The translations under genes and the position numbers were made by a program. The notes under the pieces are model-generated. The model worked only from the letters and a program-made list of their open reading frames with translations. It was not told where the DNA came from and did not search any database. From NCBI GenBank assembly GCA_029378245.1, contig JARKIF010000023.1:620001-684000 (forward strand): a DNA stretch of 64,000 bases. Direction: 5' to 3'. Positions 20,401 to 29,235 of this stretch are shown here, piece by piece; the first letter of the stretch is position 1; each line of letters begins with the position of its first letter. The DNA is from Roridomyces roridus (taxonomy: Eukaryota; Basidiomycota; Agaricomycetes; Agaricales; Mycenaceae).

Positions 20401-22301
20401 AGAAGTGCGCTTGTCTGAATGAGGTCGTGGCTGTGCGCTCTTCTCAGCTACAGGGTGTGACAACAACAAACCAAACCAAACTATCACTCAAACCAAAACC
20501 ACCATGTCTGACGCGGCCACACACACACACCCGCTCACCAATGAAAACGGCGGCCCCGCCGACCCGCCTCCATACCCCAAACCCGCTGACGTTTGTTTGC
20601 CGTTTTCATCCTCTCACCATCTTGAGCGACTTCTAGAGCCTCGCCATTATCACCAATGCGACCTCTCAGGAGCTCATCTGCTCTGGGAATCCCGCTTTCG
20701 CTCATCTCATTCAGTCCAACATGCGCTCTGCCGAAGACTACACCGCCTTGGTTCGCGCCTACCTACGGTTGGCAGAGTATTGTCACTACGTGGTCAAGAT
20801 GCACTCCGATATCAGGCAAGTGCGTGCGCACTGTCTCCCTCCCCTTGCCATCTGAAATGTCTTCCAGGGCCTCGCTCTCAGAGCGTCAACTCGAAAGCTA
20901 CCCAACGTTTTGGCCATTTGATCCTGACCGTCCCTCAGCAGAGGAGGCCGCTGGTCTTTACGAGTACAGAGCGGTTTTTCGCAGGTCGCCGGGACTGCAG
21001 AGCTCATTGGCAGAGCTTCAGTCACGCTAGGGACGCCAGGGACCGAGTGTATGGCTAATGAGGTTGAAATTTCCATGTAGTCTTCATTTTTTTGTATCAC
21101 TGTTTGTTTGAGTCTGACTATCATGCCGCCAAGCCGTTTTGGCGTGCTTTTGATTATGATCAATTATGATTGGCCCTGGTGCCTATTATAGAAGAAGTGT
21201 GACGACTATGGAACAATTATAGACTATGATAATCAAATAATTGTCACGGCATATTATAAGCGAAATCACGTTTTTCCGACATAATGTACTCATCATGCTT
21301 AGGTCGGCATTCCTGGCTGCGGTATTGCCGTCGCGCATGCCCTGGCACGTTGTGGTTTCGGGGATGACCTCCTCCAAGCGTGCAACAGTCCCGTCGTCGA
21401 CCTTGCACTCTTTCTGCCTGTTTGGTGCAAAGGAATCCGAGACGAGTTGGCCACGAACTCTCGGGGATACTTGAAGTCTCGCCAGCGTGCCCTTGCCAAG
21501 AAGATAACGTCCTCATTCCCCGATATCTCCGTCCTCAACCTCTACGTCCACCCAACGACTTCCTGGTCTCCGAATTTCAATCTTCCCCAGTTCAATAGCT
21601 GGACCGTCAAACTTCCCGATCTCGCCAGCCTCGCTAAATACTGCAATGAGAAGTTCGGCTGGTCCTCCAACGATATCAAGACCAAGTTTGAGAACCTCTT
21701 GTATCCCGGCCTGTTTGTTCGCCGGCTCGTATTGGTATGTACTCTCTACTCTACTAGTGCTGGGGACATTGCTCATTGAAACTTCTCAGCCTTTGGACGT
21801 CCACCAACATATCCACAATCATGTTCTTGAGGGTCGCGTCAGTGACCAGCAACCTCAACTCTCTTTCTACATGGGGATTCTCAAGGTCGACGAAAGCGGC
21901 CCATTCAAGAGATACCGAGTCACGGTGTTGTTTGTAGCCCTCACCGCATGGGCTTTGTCGAAGCTACATGGCACACGCGTACGCCCTGCTACCACCGGCT
22001 CGGCAGCGGTAAAGAAGGCTGTATGGATCCCTGCGGTGCTGATGGAGAGATATTTCGCCTCCATGGTCGAAAGTTTTAATGCACGCTCGGTAAGCAAAAA
22101 TCGTAGATTAATCGGTTGCTTGTGCTCATCTCTTTCTTCCAGAGTTCACGTCGCACTCCACGAGCAAAGAAGGTGGAATACATTGAGATTTCTGACACCG
22201 AGAGCGACTCTGGTGCAGTGCCGTCCCGATCCAGGGGTGTCATTGACCTTGCGGGGGAATCTTCCGATTCGGACGACTCAGATATCATTGTTTTAGATTA
22301 G
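2474..22301 (+). CDS. XPG/GEN1-like flap structure-specific nuclease (split by a giant intronic insertion)
   Basis: Eight exons keep phase throughout: 2474-2497, 2547-2656, 2703-2952, 3006-3121, 3174-3303, 21303-21734, 21790-22089 and 22143-22301. They total 1521 nt and encode 506 residues. The protein opens with MGIPGLWQ, the conserved N-terminus of the XPG/FEN1/GEN1 family. Expected metal-binding acids follow: GVDAG, FVFDG, GEADAE and [24 protein letters not shown] is the helix-hairpin-helix region. The C-terminal half resembles the expanded XPG-like family of Agaricomycetes and ends in a basic then acidic Ser/Asp tail ([18 protein letters not shown]). It would cut branched DNA in the nucleus. 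The remarkable point is intron 5 (3304-21302): it holds an 18 kb element flanked by TA. Without the element the intron is 45 nt, like its 46-55 nt neighbours. Whether so long an intron is spliced is unknown; the reading frame itself is intact. Confidence 0.82.
3330..3480. repeat. left AT-rich subterminal region of the giant element
   Basis: Very AT-rich block with repeated TATAATTG / ATAATC motifs and GATTATGATCAATTAT near 3372. The surrounding DNA is GC-balanced, so the composition change at 3330 and at about 3480 is sharp. Confidence 0.6.
3481..5049. other. left cargo of the giant element, no identified gene
   Basis: Open stretches exist on the minus strand (3509-3844; 4454-4850 with a possible GTGAGT intron at about 4775), but none carries a domain I recognise. 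The 4454-4850 stretch could be two exons of a small protein with a segment around [19 protein letters not shown]. The rest looks like decayed coding DNA. Confidence 0.3.
5433..7178 (+). repeat. left arm of the inverted repeat
   Basis: Reverse-complement of 12304-14049 with near-perfect identity. It begins with a mirrored CCTACTTAGGC / GCCTAAGTAGG segment (5455-5505). It then has tandem degenerate copies of a sentence-like unit (GTGCCTGT..ACGG..TTTTTGTGCCTGTTRCTG, 5630-5900) and a palindromic array at 6245-6630. No coding function is seen. Confidence 0.85.
6245..6630. repeat. tandem array of the palindrome GTGGGCATGCCCAC (left arm)
   Basis: About eight units of 41-46 bp each contain the 14 bp perfect palindrome GTGGGCATGCCCAC (or one-base variants). 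These alternate with GTGGGCATACTCACC and CCATCCTATCYG linkers. A smaller cluster of the same motif lies at 5507-5600. Such dense palindromes could be binding sites for a transposase or form cruciforms. Confidence 0.75.
7179..12303. other. central spacer of the fold-back element: diverged inward-facing copies of an intron-rich sequence
   Basis: The left part (7180-9200, plus strand) and right part (12300-10300, minus strand) are pyrimidine-rich. They show repeated intron-like signals (GTGTGT/GTGCGT donors, TACTGAC branch-like sites, YAG acceptors) between very short open pieces. Short matches show the two sides are diverged copies of each other in inverted order. One is ATGCCGGAGGAGT at 7260 against a GCCCGAGGAGT-like stretch near 12080 on the minus strand; another is TTGCATCACTCACAC at about 7342 and, inverted, near 11975. 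A 108-residue open stretch on the minus strand (9589-9915) has no recognised domain. I cannot name a gene here. Confidence 0.45.
12304..14049 (-). repeat. right arm of the inverted repeat
   Basis: Mirror copy of 5433-7178 with the palindromic array at 12852-13237. It ends at 14049, immediately followed by TTTCTGG, the duplicated target. Confidence 0.85.
14741..15960. other. cargo of the giant element: unassigned, acidic coding-like piece
   Basis: On the plus strand, 15085-15185 and 15238-15343 read as an acidic, Ser/Asp/Glu-rich peptide ([11 protein letters not shown]..., [13 protein letters not shown]...), apparently split by a GTGTGT..AAG/TAG-type intron. This looks like part of a nuclear protein tail, but no domain can be named. 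At 15397-15450 a 24 bp unit (TGTGGCAGYCTTATTGCCAG plus CCAC) is tandemly doubled. Confidence 0.3.
16085..16880 (-). pseudogene. fragment of a SNF2/Rad5-like helicase with RING-finger piece
   Basis: On the minus strand the order is [13 protein letters not shown] (about 16868), a basic helix [14 protein letters not shown], an intron (about 16640-16695), then [12 protein letters not shown] (start of a C3HC4 RING). Further on come acidic segments and [13 protein letters not shown] (about 16100). RLRQICSHP and PSTKMK frame the RING insertion of Rad5/Rad16/HLTF-type SNF2 ATPases. The helicase motifs upstream and the SNF2 C-terminal lobe downstream are missing, and the frame changes twice (after LVML, and around the second half of the RING). 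It is a captured, truncated fragment rather than a gene. Confidence 0.55.
17065..19600 (-). pseudogene. CHC1: clathrin heavy chain pseudogene fragment
   Basis: Reading the minus strand from about 19540 to 17065 gives consecutive clathrin heavy chain blocks. These are a decayed propeller start (GHQLVIIDL), [14 protein letters not shown] with QLYSRER and HIEGHAVS, and [20 protein letters not shown] with [12 protein letters not shown]. After a gap come [91 protein letters not shown] and [17 protein letters not shown]. The blocks lie in different frames. One-base slips are visible near [11 protein letters not shown] (about 19150), and some 300 residues are missing between about 18780 and 18380. 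The C-terminal repeats and triskelion end are absent. It sits inside the giant element beside a SNF2 fragment in the same orientation, which suggests capture. Confidence 0.75.
19601..21127. other. right cargo of the giant element: fragments without assignment
   Basis: On the plus strand, 20504-21040 has a possible start ([10 protein letters not shown]) and an open stretch around [20 protein letters not shown] with an intron-like GTGCGT..CAG near 20822-20868, then [18 protein letters not shown]. It looks like part of a real protein but I do not recognise it, and the frame breaks at about 20980. On the minus strand a 250-residue open frame (19735-20487) is low-complexity Pro/Ala/Ser and may be only a shadow. 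Confidence 0.3.
21128..21281. repeat. right AT-rich subterminal region of the giant element
   Basis: AT-rich block with TATAATTG/ATTATGATCAATTAT motifs like those at the left end. It finishes in TTTCCGACA next to TA (21282-21283). A sharp composition step separates it from the exon beginning at 21303. Confidence 0.6.
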
Positions 22302-22418
22302 CGAGAGCTACTTTTTGTAACGAAAGCTACTGTGCCGTACTTTCCAAATTATAGTGATCGACTCGGAGATGCTGAGTGAATTTGAAAACCTCCTCCTACT
22401 CGTTGCTCCTAGCGCCCG

Positions 22419-24759
22419 ATGCCAAAAGTGGCGGCAGAGAAGACCTCTGCTGCCAGTGGCACTACCACCAAAACCGGTCCTCGGTCGAAGAAGAAAGAGA
22501 AAGTCCCCATAGCCGCATTTGACACGCTTCAAAGCCAGAAGGTCGCTGCCGAAAAGGAGTTCAGCAAAAGCAAGAAAACTCGGACAGCATACAATGGGTA
22601 CCTTCGTCGCGGGCGGGATATGGTCGATGTGCTTGTTGGGGAACGCCGGGAGAAAGAGAAGAACAGCTGGAAATGTCCCGCGGGGATTGACACGAAACTT
22701 CTTGCAAAGGCGTTAGATGGTCCTCCCAATAAACACTCCGCCTTGGCTTTGGAGCTTTTTCTGACACAGAAATGCTTTACGGAAGGGCTTGGGAAGTCCA
22801 CAGCCGATGGCATTCACGGTGCATTTGCCGACCATTGGGATACTATGTGAGTGGTCATTTACTTCAGAGACAAGCCGTCTTACCTGCTCCACAGGAAACA
22901 CGGCAAATATGCTGGAAAGTACCAGTATGATGAGGAAACTGAGAAAGTTTCTGGGTGTCCCGCCCGAGCACCAGAGATTGAGGCTTTTATGAAGTGCATC
23001 AAAACCAAGACGCGAGTCAAAGGGGAGGCCGCAACCAGGCGGCATGCAGAAGCCATGACTATTGAGGACCTGCGCAAGATCATGGAGTATTCGAAGAAGC
23101 AATGCTCGGCGGAGGTGGTGAAGGCGAATCAGCCGCCAAATCTTCCCGCGCTCCTTGTCCTTCTCAAGCATGGGATGATGCGGGCGTTCCTATCTTCGGG
23201 CTTCTGTCTTTGGACCAGGTTCGTGTCGAGTAACTTGTCATTCCGACGTGGAATCAGCCTTCTGTATTTGCAGGAATTTTGAGCTTTGCCAACTTCAAGA
23301 ACGCGACCTCACAGTGAGCAAAGAAGGGCCCGCCCCACTCTACCTCCCAATACTGGGTATTTTCTTGGATAACCGAAAGGGGTGGCAAAAGAAGCAAGGT
23401 TACGATGGGCCTCTGAAAAGTGCGTGTCGACTGTTCACGATGATTGACGTACAGAATTTTGCTGAAATTTTATCTAGGCAACCACTACGACATCTATGAG
23501 CAACCAGACACGCCCGAAATCTGCATGTACTCACACCTGATGGCCTGGAGGAAGATTTACTGCCAACGCCTTGACCGTGACTTCGAGCCTGACGACTATG
23601 TCTTCCCGTACATTGCACCAAACGGAATCATCCATCCCAAGAAGCCCATGGCCCACGACACCATTCAAGAACTACTCAACGAGTTTTCCACTGGTGCAGG
23701 CCTCGATAGGATCTACACCACTCATTGCCTTCGGAGAGGCGGAGCACAATACCGGTTCATGTTTGCGCCGATTGGGAAGAGGTGGTCGCTTAGCATTGTT
23801 CGTTGGTGGGGCGGATGGGCTGAAGGAGAGCAGGTGCGTGTACGGCTTCAATTCATTTGGCTTCTATTCTGATTCGCAGCCTCTGGTTCCAGGTGGATAC
23901 CTTGATGCGCTACCTGCTGGACTCTTTGCAGAGTTACGAGTCTGGGCATGGGGACGCACTCAATCCCCACCGCTTGAAGCTCGACCAGAGTTTCATGGGT
24001 GATCACGACGCGTTGCAGCCCGCCACCATGGCCGAGCTTCGAGCTTTTGAGCAGAAAGTCGTGACGACTATCAAGCAGTCATCGCTAGCCGGCGCCGCCT
24101 GCTCCCATGCTCAGGCTGCCACAAGCACCGGGTTTATTAGCCCGCTTGCTTCAAACTCCATCTCCAACCCATCCGCGAGCATGCGGAGTGTCTCAAATGT
24201 GATCCCGCCTTCGACAACGACTTCTTCCCCTCTGCCGACAGCCTATCCCCCACATCCCAGTAACTCCAGCATGAGCCCTGTTTCTCGCTCGCCCCCACCA
24301 CCCTTGCTGAACAACTCGAACGCAGAGGGCTCGAGCGCAGCTTCTCAGGCTACTTTGATGGGCAGTCTGCCGATTGCCGGTGTTTCTATTCCAAATCTTG
24401 GGCGGGACGACAAAGCGTGGCGACGAGCAGTCAACCAATGGGAGATTGGTGATGCCTCAAACGGCCTCAGTGCTCCGTTGAAGGATTGGCCTTCAGAGTG
24501 GTACAGCGGCGCTGAGATGCGCCTCACAACGGGTACTCTCTACTCTCAGAGGAAGACCATTGCTATGGAATTTGCCAGGTAGGCTCGATAACCTTTCTAG
24601 ATCTGTTCCTTGTCTCATTCATTTCTTGCTAGATTGGGCAGCGACGAAGACGCATTTAGACAACAGTATCCAGAGTACCGCCATGTCAGCAAGCTACTGA
24701 GAGCCATTCGTGCACACCACGGTCGGACCCGACGTTGTCGGGCATCTCCTTTGACCTAG
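22419..24759 (+). CDS. Crypton-like tyrosine recombinase with GCR1_C-like DNA-binding end
   Basis: Six exons keep phase (22419-22846, 22895-23218, 23274-23419, 23478-23833, 23893-24578, 24633-24759; 688 residues). A basic, Lys-rich N-terminus (about 1-60) leads into an alpha-helical core-binding region. The catalytic part carries the tyrosine recombinase signature: an early Arg region (KHGMMRAF), TTHCLRRGGAQ (HxxR box), RWWGGWAEGE (Trp/His position) and DTLMRYLLD with the likely nucleophile Tyr. After a Ser/Pro-rich linker (about 400-540) the end reads IPNLGRDDKAWRRAVNQWE...PLKDWPSEWYSG...YSQRKTIAMEF. This matches the GCR1_C-type domain known from fungal Cryptons. Such proteins cut and rejoin DNA through a 3'-phosphotyrosine bond. 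It starts 117 bp after the nuclease stop on the same strand. No frame damage is seen, so it may be active. A domesticated GCR1-like regulator is an alternative. Confidence 0.7.
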
Positions 24760-26640
24760 GGAACTGTCTCGATTTATACCATGGTTCCTCTTCCCTCTGC
24801 ATTATTTAATCCACTAGACACGGACTTGCACTTCCAGCCTAGATATTTAGCCTACGTTCTCGCAGTATATACCTACCTACATACAACATAACTACCTTAC
24901 TGAATGTGCATTCTCTTCATTCCCACCACTCCTTTCCACCTAGACGAAGCGATCGCGCGAGCGTCTCCTGGCAGCGCAGACCCAATTGCCCTAAATGGAA
25001 GTGCCGGCGATCAAACGTGCTAAGCGGTGCCATGGCGGTGCCATCGGGTGATGTAAACGCCATCGGTTGATGGGATCTTGTAAATCTTACGGACTAAGTA
25101 CTTATATTCAGTCTTCTCCGTTTGGCGGTGGAGCCAGGTGGGGCCAATTGAGTTGAGCTCCAATCCGCAGCAGGCCCCGAGGATTCAAGCCAGAAAAGCG
25201 AGGGCAGCGGCCTGGGTATGCTGTTGGCGACAAGGGAAGGACAGGATGGTCAATGTCGAACACGGGAATGGAGGTCCAGGTGGTGGGAGATGGAGAGCTA
25301 AGTACGTGATGCTCATCAGCGAAGACGTCATCTTGCTCCACCTTTGCTCCACCTCGCTTGGCAACCAGTCGACAACACAACGACGACGACGACGAACTCG
25401 GGGACGGAATGCAAAACCAGGACTCAGGAGGCTCGGAGCTGAAATGGAAGATGTGGAAGATCAGTGAGAATTTCCTTGACTGTGAAATTCACGTACTTTT
25501 ATCATGAACCACCGAAATACGTGATTTGGGTGGGTGAATGAAATCTACGTGAAATCACATTCACATAGAAAAGTACGCAATTTTTCTCTGTTACATGAAA
25601 TTCATACAAACTTATATCCTCAGTGCATGTTCGTGGGCGGGCGGAATCTGGCCTTGAATATTCTGCCCACCGAACCGGTGAGTGCGAGTCAATCAAGTCT
25701 ACAGTTAAACGCACCTGCTCGATCCAAATGTGCTCTTTGCCATCGTCGTCCTTGTAGTGATTGAACGCCAACTCCCCGTGTTTTATTGCCTCGCGTTCGT
25801 CTGCGTCCTGGATTCCTTGCGAGGCCAGGAGTTCATCGACGCGAGTGCTTCGGGCAAGATTCTGGAATCATTCCGTTGGTCATCAGGGAGTGCAATCGGA
25901 TGGACCAAGTGGGATGCACCAGTTTGAAGCGGCCAGTAAAATTTTGGGTAGTGAAGGGTGTGGGGAGAGAAGGCATGGTGAGGCGAGTGGGTACATAGCC
26001 GGCGGCCTAGATGCTTATATAGGTGCTGTCGCCTAGTGTCCCTGTTATTCAAACGGCTGTATGCTACTGCGGAACACAAGGAATAGGAGTCTCGACGACA
26101 GGCAGTTGCATTCGAGGACGAAAGGTGCGCCTACGGCCGATTAGTCAAACCGACTGGACTTTGAATTGAACTCAAGTATAGAGCAACACACGATGAGTGC
26201 TTCCATCTCAAATTGAATGGTCTGTCGAGGGAAAAACCAGTCGGGCACCTGAACCTGCGAACCGCAAGGGCGGGTAACCTGTACGACCCGTACCCGTGAT
26301 GAACCTTACTCGACGCCAAGTGATGAGTTTACGAGTGCATCTGCCAGACGTGCGGGCGACGACTTTGGCCTCCATACGGCACAATACATGCGAATACGCC
26401 ATCATGCATCAGCGGGCTTGGGATCCAGAAAGACTGACTCGGAAAGTCCCCAATTCCTCCTCGTGCGCGACTGCGTCAATCTGAGTCTCCACGGGTGCGA
26501 CATTTCATTGTGGGTCAGCCGAAGGCATTCCTAAACGACGTCCATGTCAGAATACCCGAGAATCCAAACGTTAGTTCATTGCCGGGCAAAAATCCATGGC
26601 AGCTCTAGATGAATCACAGTGAAAATGTCAAATTGGTGAA
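24760..26640. other. intergenic, decayed pieces only
   Basis: 24760-25450 shows no supported gene. At about 25470-25610 an AT-rich segment has imperfect inverted copies (AAATTCACGTACTTTT at its left, AAAAGTACGCAATTTTT at its right), perhaps a small MITE. 26000-26640 shows nothing I can name. Confidence 0.4.
25690..25990 (-). pseudogene. possible fragment of a small conserved fungal protein
   Basis: On the minus strand, NFTGRFKL (about 25945) is followed in another frame by GELAFNHYKDDDGKEHIWIEQ (about 25770-25705) and a GTGCGT donor. The motif KHYKDD.G.EHI.IEQ is familiar from a small, lipocalin-sized family in Agaricomycetes of unknown role. The next exon is missing and replaced by the AT-rich insert, and the frame changes once. 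I regard it as a remnant. Confidence 0.3.
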
Positions 26641-26659
26641 ATTTTGGCGACTTTATTTA

Positions 26660-28293
26660 TTCGGAATCACAGCTGGGACGGGCAATAAAGCTGATTGTAC
26701 TGGACCCAGAACGGTGTGAACCCCCTACATAAACGGACTCGTTCAAAATGCAAGTGCACGAGCAATAGAAACAGCACATACCAAGCAGAATAATCGTCCT
26801 CCGGCACCGGCACACCCTGCAACACCTTCCCAACAGAACGAGCCAAATCAACTCGGCAATCCTCGCCTCCAACGTAAAAGGCTCCCGATCGTTCCCTGCT
26901 AGACAAAAAATCACCGAAGGAAGCGTGTATCGGCGTCACTATCCAGTCCGCCGACCTCGTATCCCCAAGGTGTAAGAGAGACCCCAACCTCCTCAACGCA
27001 AGCCGAACATCACCCGGCCCGAGCTCCAACAGCTGCTCGACATGGCGTATCGGGAGGCGCCACCGCGTCTTGAGCATAACTGAAAGAATAGAGAGAAGCC
27101 CCGGCCTAGATCTGGCGGGCACCTGTGAGAGGATGCACAGGTACAACTTGTCGAGAGGCTCGAATGGAGACGGATCGCAATCCAACGAGGTGTCCAAGAC
27201 GATGTCTAATTGGTCGGTCGGCCGAAAGTCTCTGTCGTCGATGAATTTGATGACCGTGGCCGCATAGATGAAGTAGCCCGAGGATTTGGTGACGAGCTCG
27301 TTCAGGGCGGAGAAGGAGGGCCATGGAGCGGGAATGTCTACCATTGTCTCCCGATGCTCCTCGTGAATGCGCGAAAACTCCTGGGAGAGGTAGACCTCCA
27401 CGTCGGCGAACGCCTGTTCGACTTTGACGCTGTATAAGTTGGAAACTTCAATGCGAGATCCTGCGTCGCAAAGCTTTCTCTCAACAGCCGCAGTACTTCT
27501 CGCTGGACCGGCGTCCCATCGCACTCGTCAAGACCATCAATAAGAAGCACCCGACCAGGCGCGGATTTGGCCGCCGAAAGGCACGGTGAGACGATCAACC
27601 CCTTCAATTGCGCAGCCAAAGAACTCCCAACGAGCGAAGGGTCTTTCTCCACCGCGCCGGCTATCAGAGGCTTCAGATCCTGAACTTGAAGCGCAAGCTG
27701 ATACGCAAGAGTGGCGAACAAAACCCGGGCATTTCCCCGCGTCGGATGACCGCGTTGGAAAAAGAAGGAACCGCCCAAAAGGCCAGCTTCCTGCAGTCTC
27801 AAGGCAATCGCTTGCATGATCGCGGATTTGCCTGCTCCTGCGGGGCCATGTAGCCAAAGAACGGATGTGCAGTCGTCGGCCACGTCCTCGGCCCAACGGA
27901 ATAAATCGTCGAGCATTTCGATGCGGGTCTGATGATGGCATTTGGGCTGGTCGAAACTTTCGGTCGAGTCACAGCTGGCTTCCAGAGCGACGTGTTGGTG
28001 TAGGATATGAATTCCTGGTGCTTGAGCTTCAGTCCATACAATCAACGGAACTCGCTATACGCACCCGTATCCAGAGAGGAACAGATTCTATTCACGTTCG
28101 GCGTCGATATGCGAATGCCCTCCGCGACCATGGTAGTCCCGCTCGAATTGCGTCCTTGAGCCTCCCCAGCATCGTCGCCATCGACACCCATTCCATCGAC
28201 ACCCATTCCATCGCCAAGATGCAGATGGACGTCCCCAACGACGTTATGGAAGTGCCCTCCGTTGATTTGAAAGTGCGAGCTGTGACTGAGCAT
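26660..28293 (-). pseudogene. NACHT-domain (NLR-like) NTPase, probably inactivated
   Basis: Start chosen at 28293: MLSHSSHFQINGGHFHNVVGD is the short N-terminal motif (FxINGGxFxNVxGD) often found ahead of NACHT domains in Agaricomycetes. A doubled GMGVDGMGVDG follows. After an exon junction at about 28050 the NACHT core appears: a Walker A GPAGAGKSAI (about 27840), FFFQRG (about 27755) and a Walker B LLIDGLDECDG (about 27545). Winged-helix-like sequence continues to about 26780 (SGYFIYAATVIKF, PLDKLYLCIL). The frame changes at about 27445, and the usual SRPE-containing strand after LALKF is missing, so the sensor region is lost by a frame-changing deletion. No repeat domain follows. Fungal NLRs act in non-self recognition and regulated cell death; this copy is unlikely to work. 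Confidence 0.6.
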
Positions 28294-28299
28294 GGGACA

Positions 28300-29180
28300 A
28301 AACGAGGAGGAGAGAAGAGGGTGTGGGTGACGAAGCCGGATGTAAGAAGACTGCCAGATTGTTGGGAACATGTTGTCTGGACACTGGTGGACGTGATTGA
28401 TGAGCGTTTTGGCAGTCAGAACGCTCGTGAGTATGAGACAGATATCGATCCAGACGTGCAGTGTGCGCACTCATGTGGGAGAAACTGTCAGAACCAATAC
28501 CATAACTTGCAGCATATTGGAGCACGAAAAAGCGGCGCCTTCATTAATTACTCTGAGCGCAGTCCAGATTGAGCCAAGAGTGGCGGAATTCGAGTAACAA
28601 CCGAGAGCCCTGGGGTGGCTGATGTCGTAACCAATCTAGACTTTCTATCTTCGAGGTAGAATCGCGGTATCAACGCGGTATCAACGTGTACTTGGCCAAC
28701 AACGCATAGCCGTGGTGGGAGGTCTCGGAGGACGGTGGACAAAGGTGGTGGTCATGGTGGACGGAAGAAATCGGAAGATTATCATCTGATCGGCCGAAGG
28801 TCGGACTTTCTCGGCTATTCCGTAAGCCTCTTGCCTCCTGCCACCTGCCACATCATGCCAACATCATGCTCAGAGTCAAGGCTGGCGCCTCGACGAGCTT
28901 ATTCCCGAGCTTCCGCGGGTTTCTAATGACGAACTACTTCACGGGTACTGTTTCCCGCCGGATCCCACCGCCATTGTCTGATGTACTTATCGGCTTGGGA
29001 TTTCAATGGAGTGAAGTCAACTCGATATCCTCTCTGACCGAGCGAAGCCCGATGGATGCTGAATCATCTCGACGTATCTTCTGGTCTTCGGTCATGTGCT
29101 CCTCACCCCGAGGCTCTGCACGCCCCTCGGGCTGACCTCGGGCATGTATCTTCAAGACCGAGCCATCACTATCAGTCTAT
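28300..29180. other. intergenic
   Basis: No reading frame with recognisable content. The last 150 bp before 29236 should hold the oxidoreductase promoter. Confidence 0.4.
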
Positions 29181-29187
29181 CACAGCC

Positions 29188-29195
29188 TATAAAAG
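29188..29195 (+). promoter_or_regulatory. TATA box of the MDR oxidoreductase gene
   Basis: TATAAAAG lies 41 bp upstream of the ATG at 29236, in a typical position for a short 5' leader. Confidence 0.5.
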
Positions 29196-29235
29196 CTTAT
29201 CGACTGCACCCTACTCTTCATCACAAGCCTCCCAC

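Larger units (their letters stand above)
3330..21281. mobile_element. giant (about 18 kb) TIR element inserted in the XPG-like gene
   Basis: The left end reads TA-TGTCGGAAA (TA at 3328-3329) and the right end TTTCCGACA-TA (TA at 21282-21283). This gives a perfect 9 bp TIR, with weaker pairing further in, and a TA target duplication. Both ends have an AT-rich subterminal zone sharing GATTATGATCAATTAT. Joining the flanks restores a normal 45 nt intron, which is the strongest evidence. The interior holds fragments of at least three unrelated host genes and an 8.6 kb fold-back element. No transposase was recognised, so it is probably non-autonomous and mobilised in trans. The TA duplication suggests an IS630/Tc1-like or other TA-specific transposase, but the superfamily is not established. 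Confidence 0.7.

Noticed and set aside
19735..20487. 250-residue minus-strand open frame
   Set aside because: Low-complexity Pro/Ala/Ser content and no conserved motif; the opposite strand is equally open. I could not support it as a real gene.
25470..25610. MITE with AAAAGTACG inverted ends
   Set aside because: Inverted similarity is short and imperfect and no target duplication could be read; kept only as a remark.
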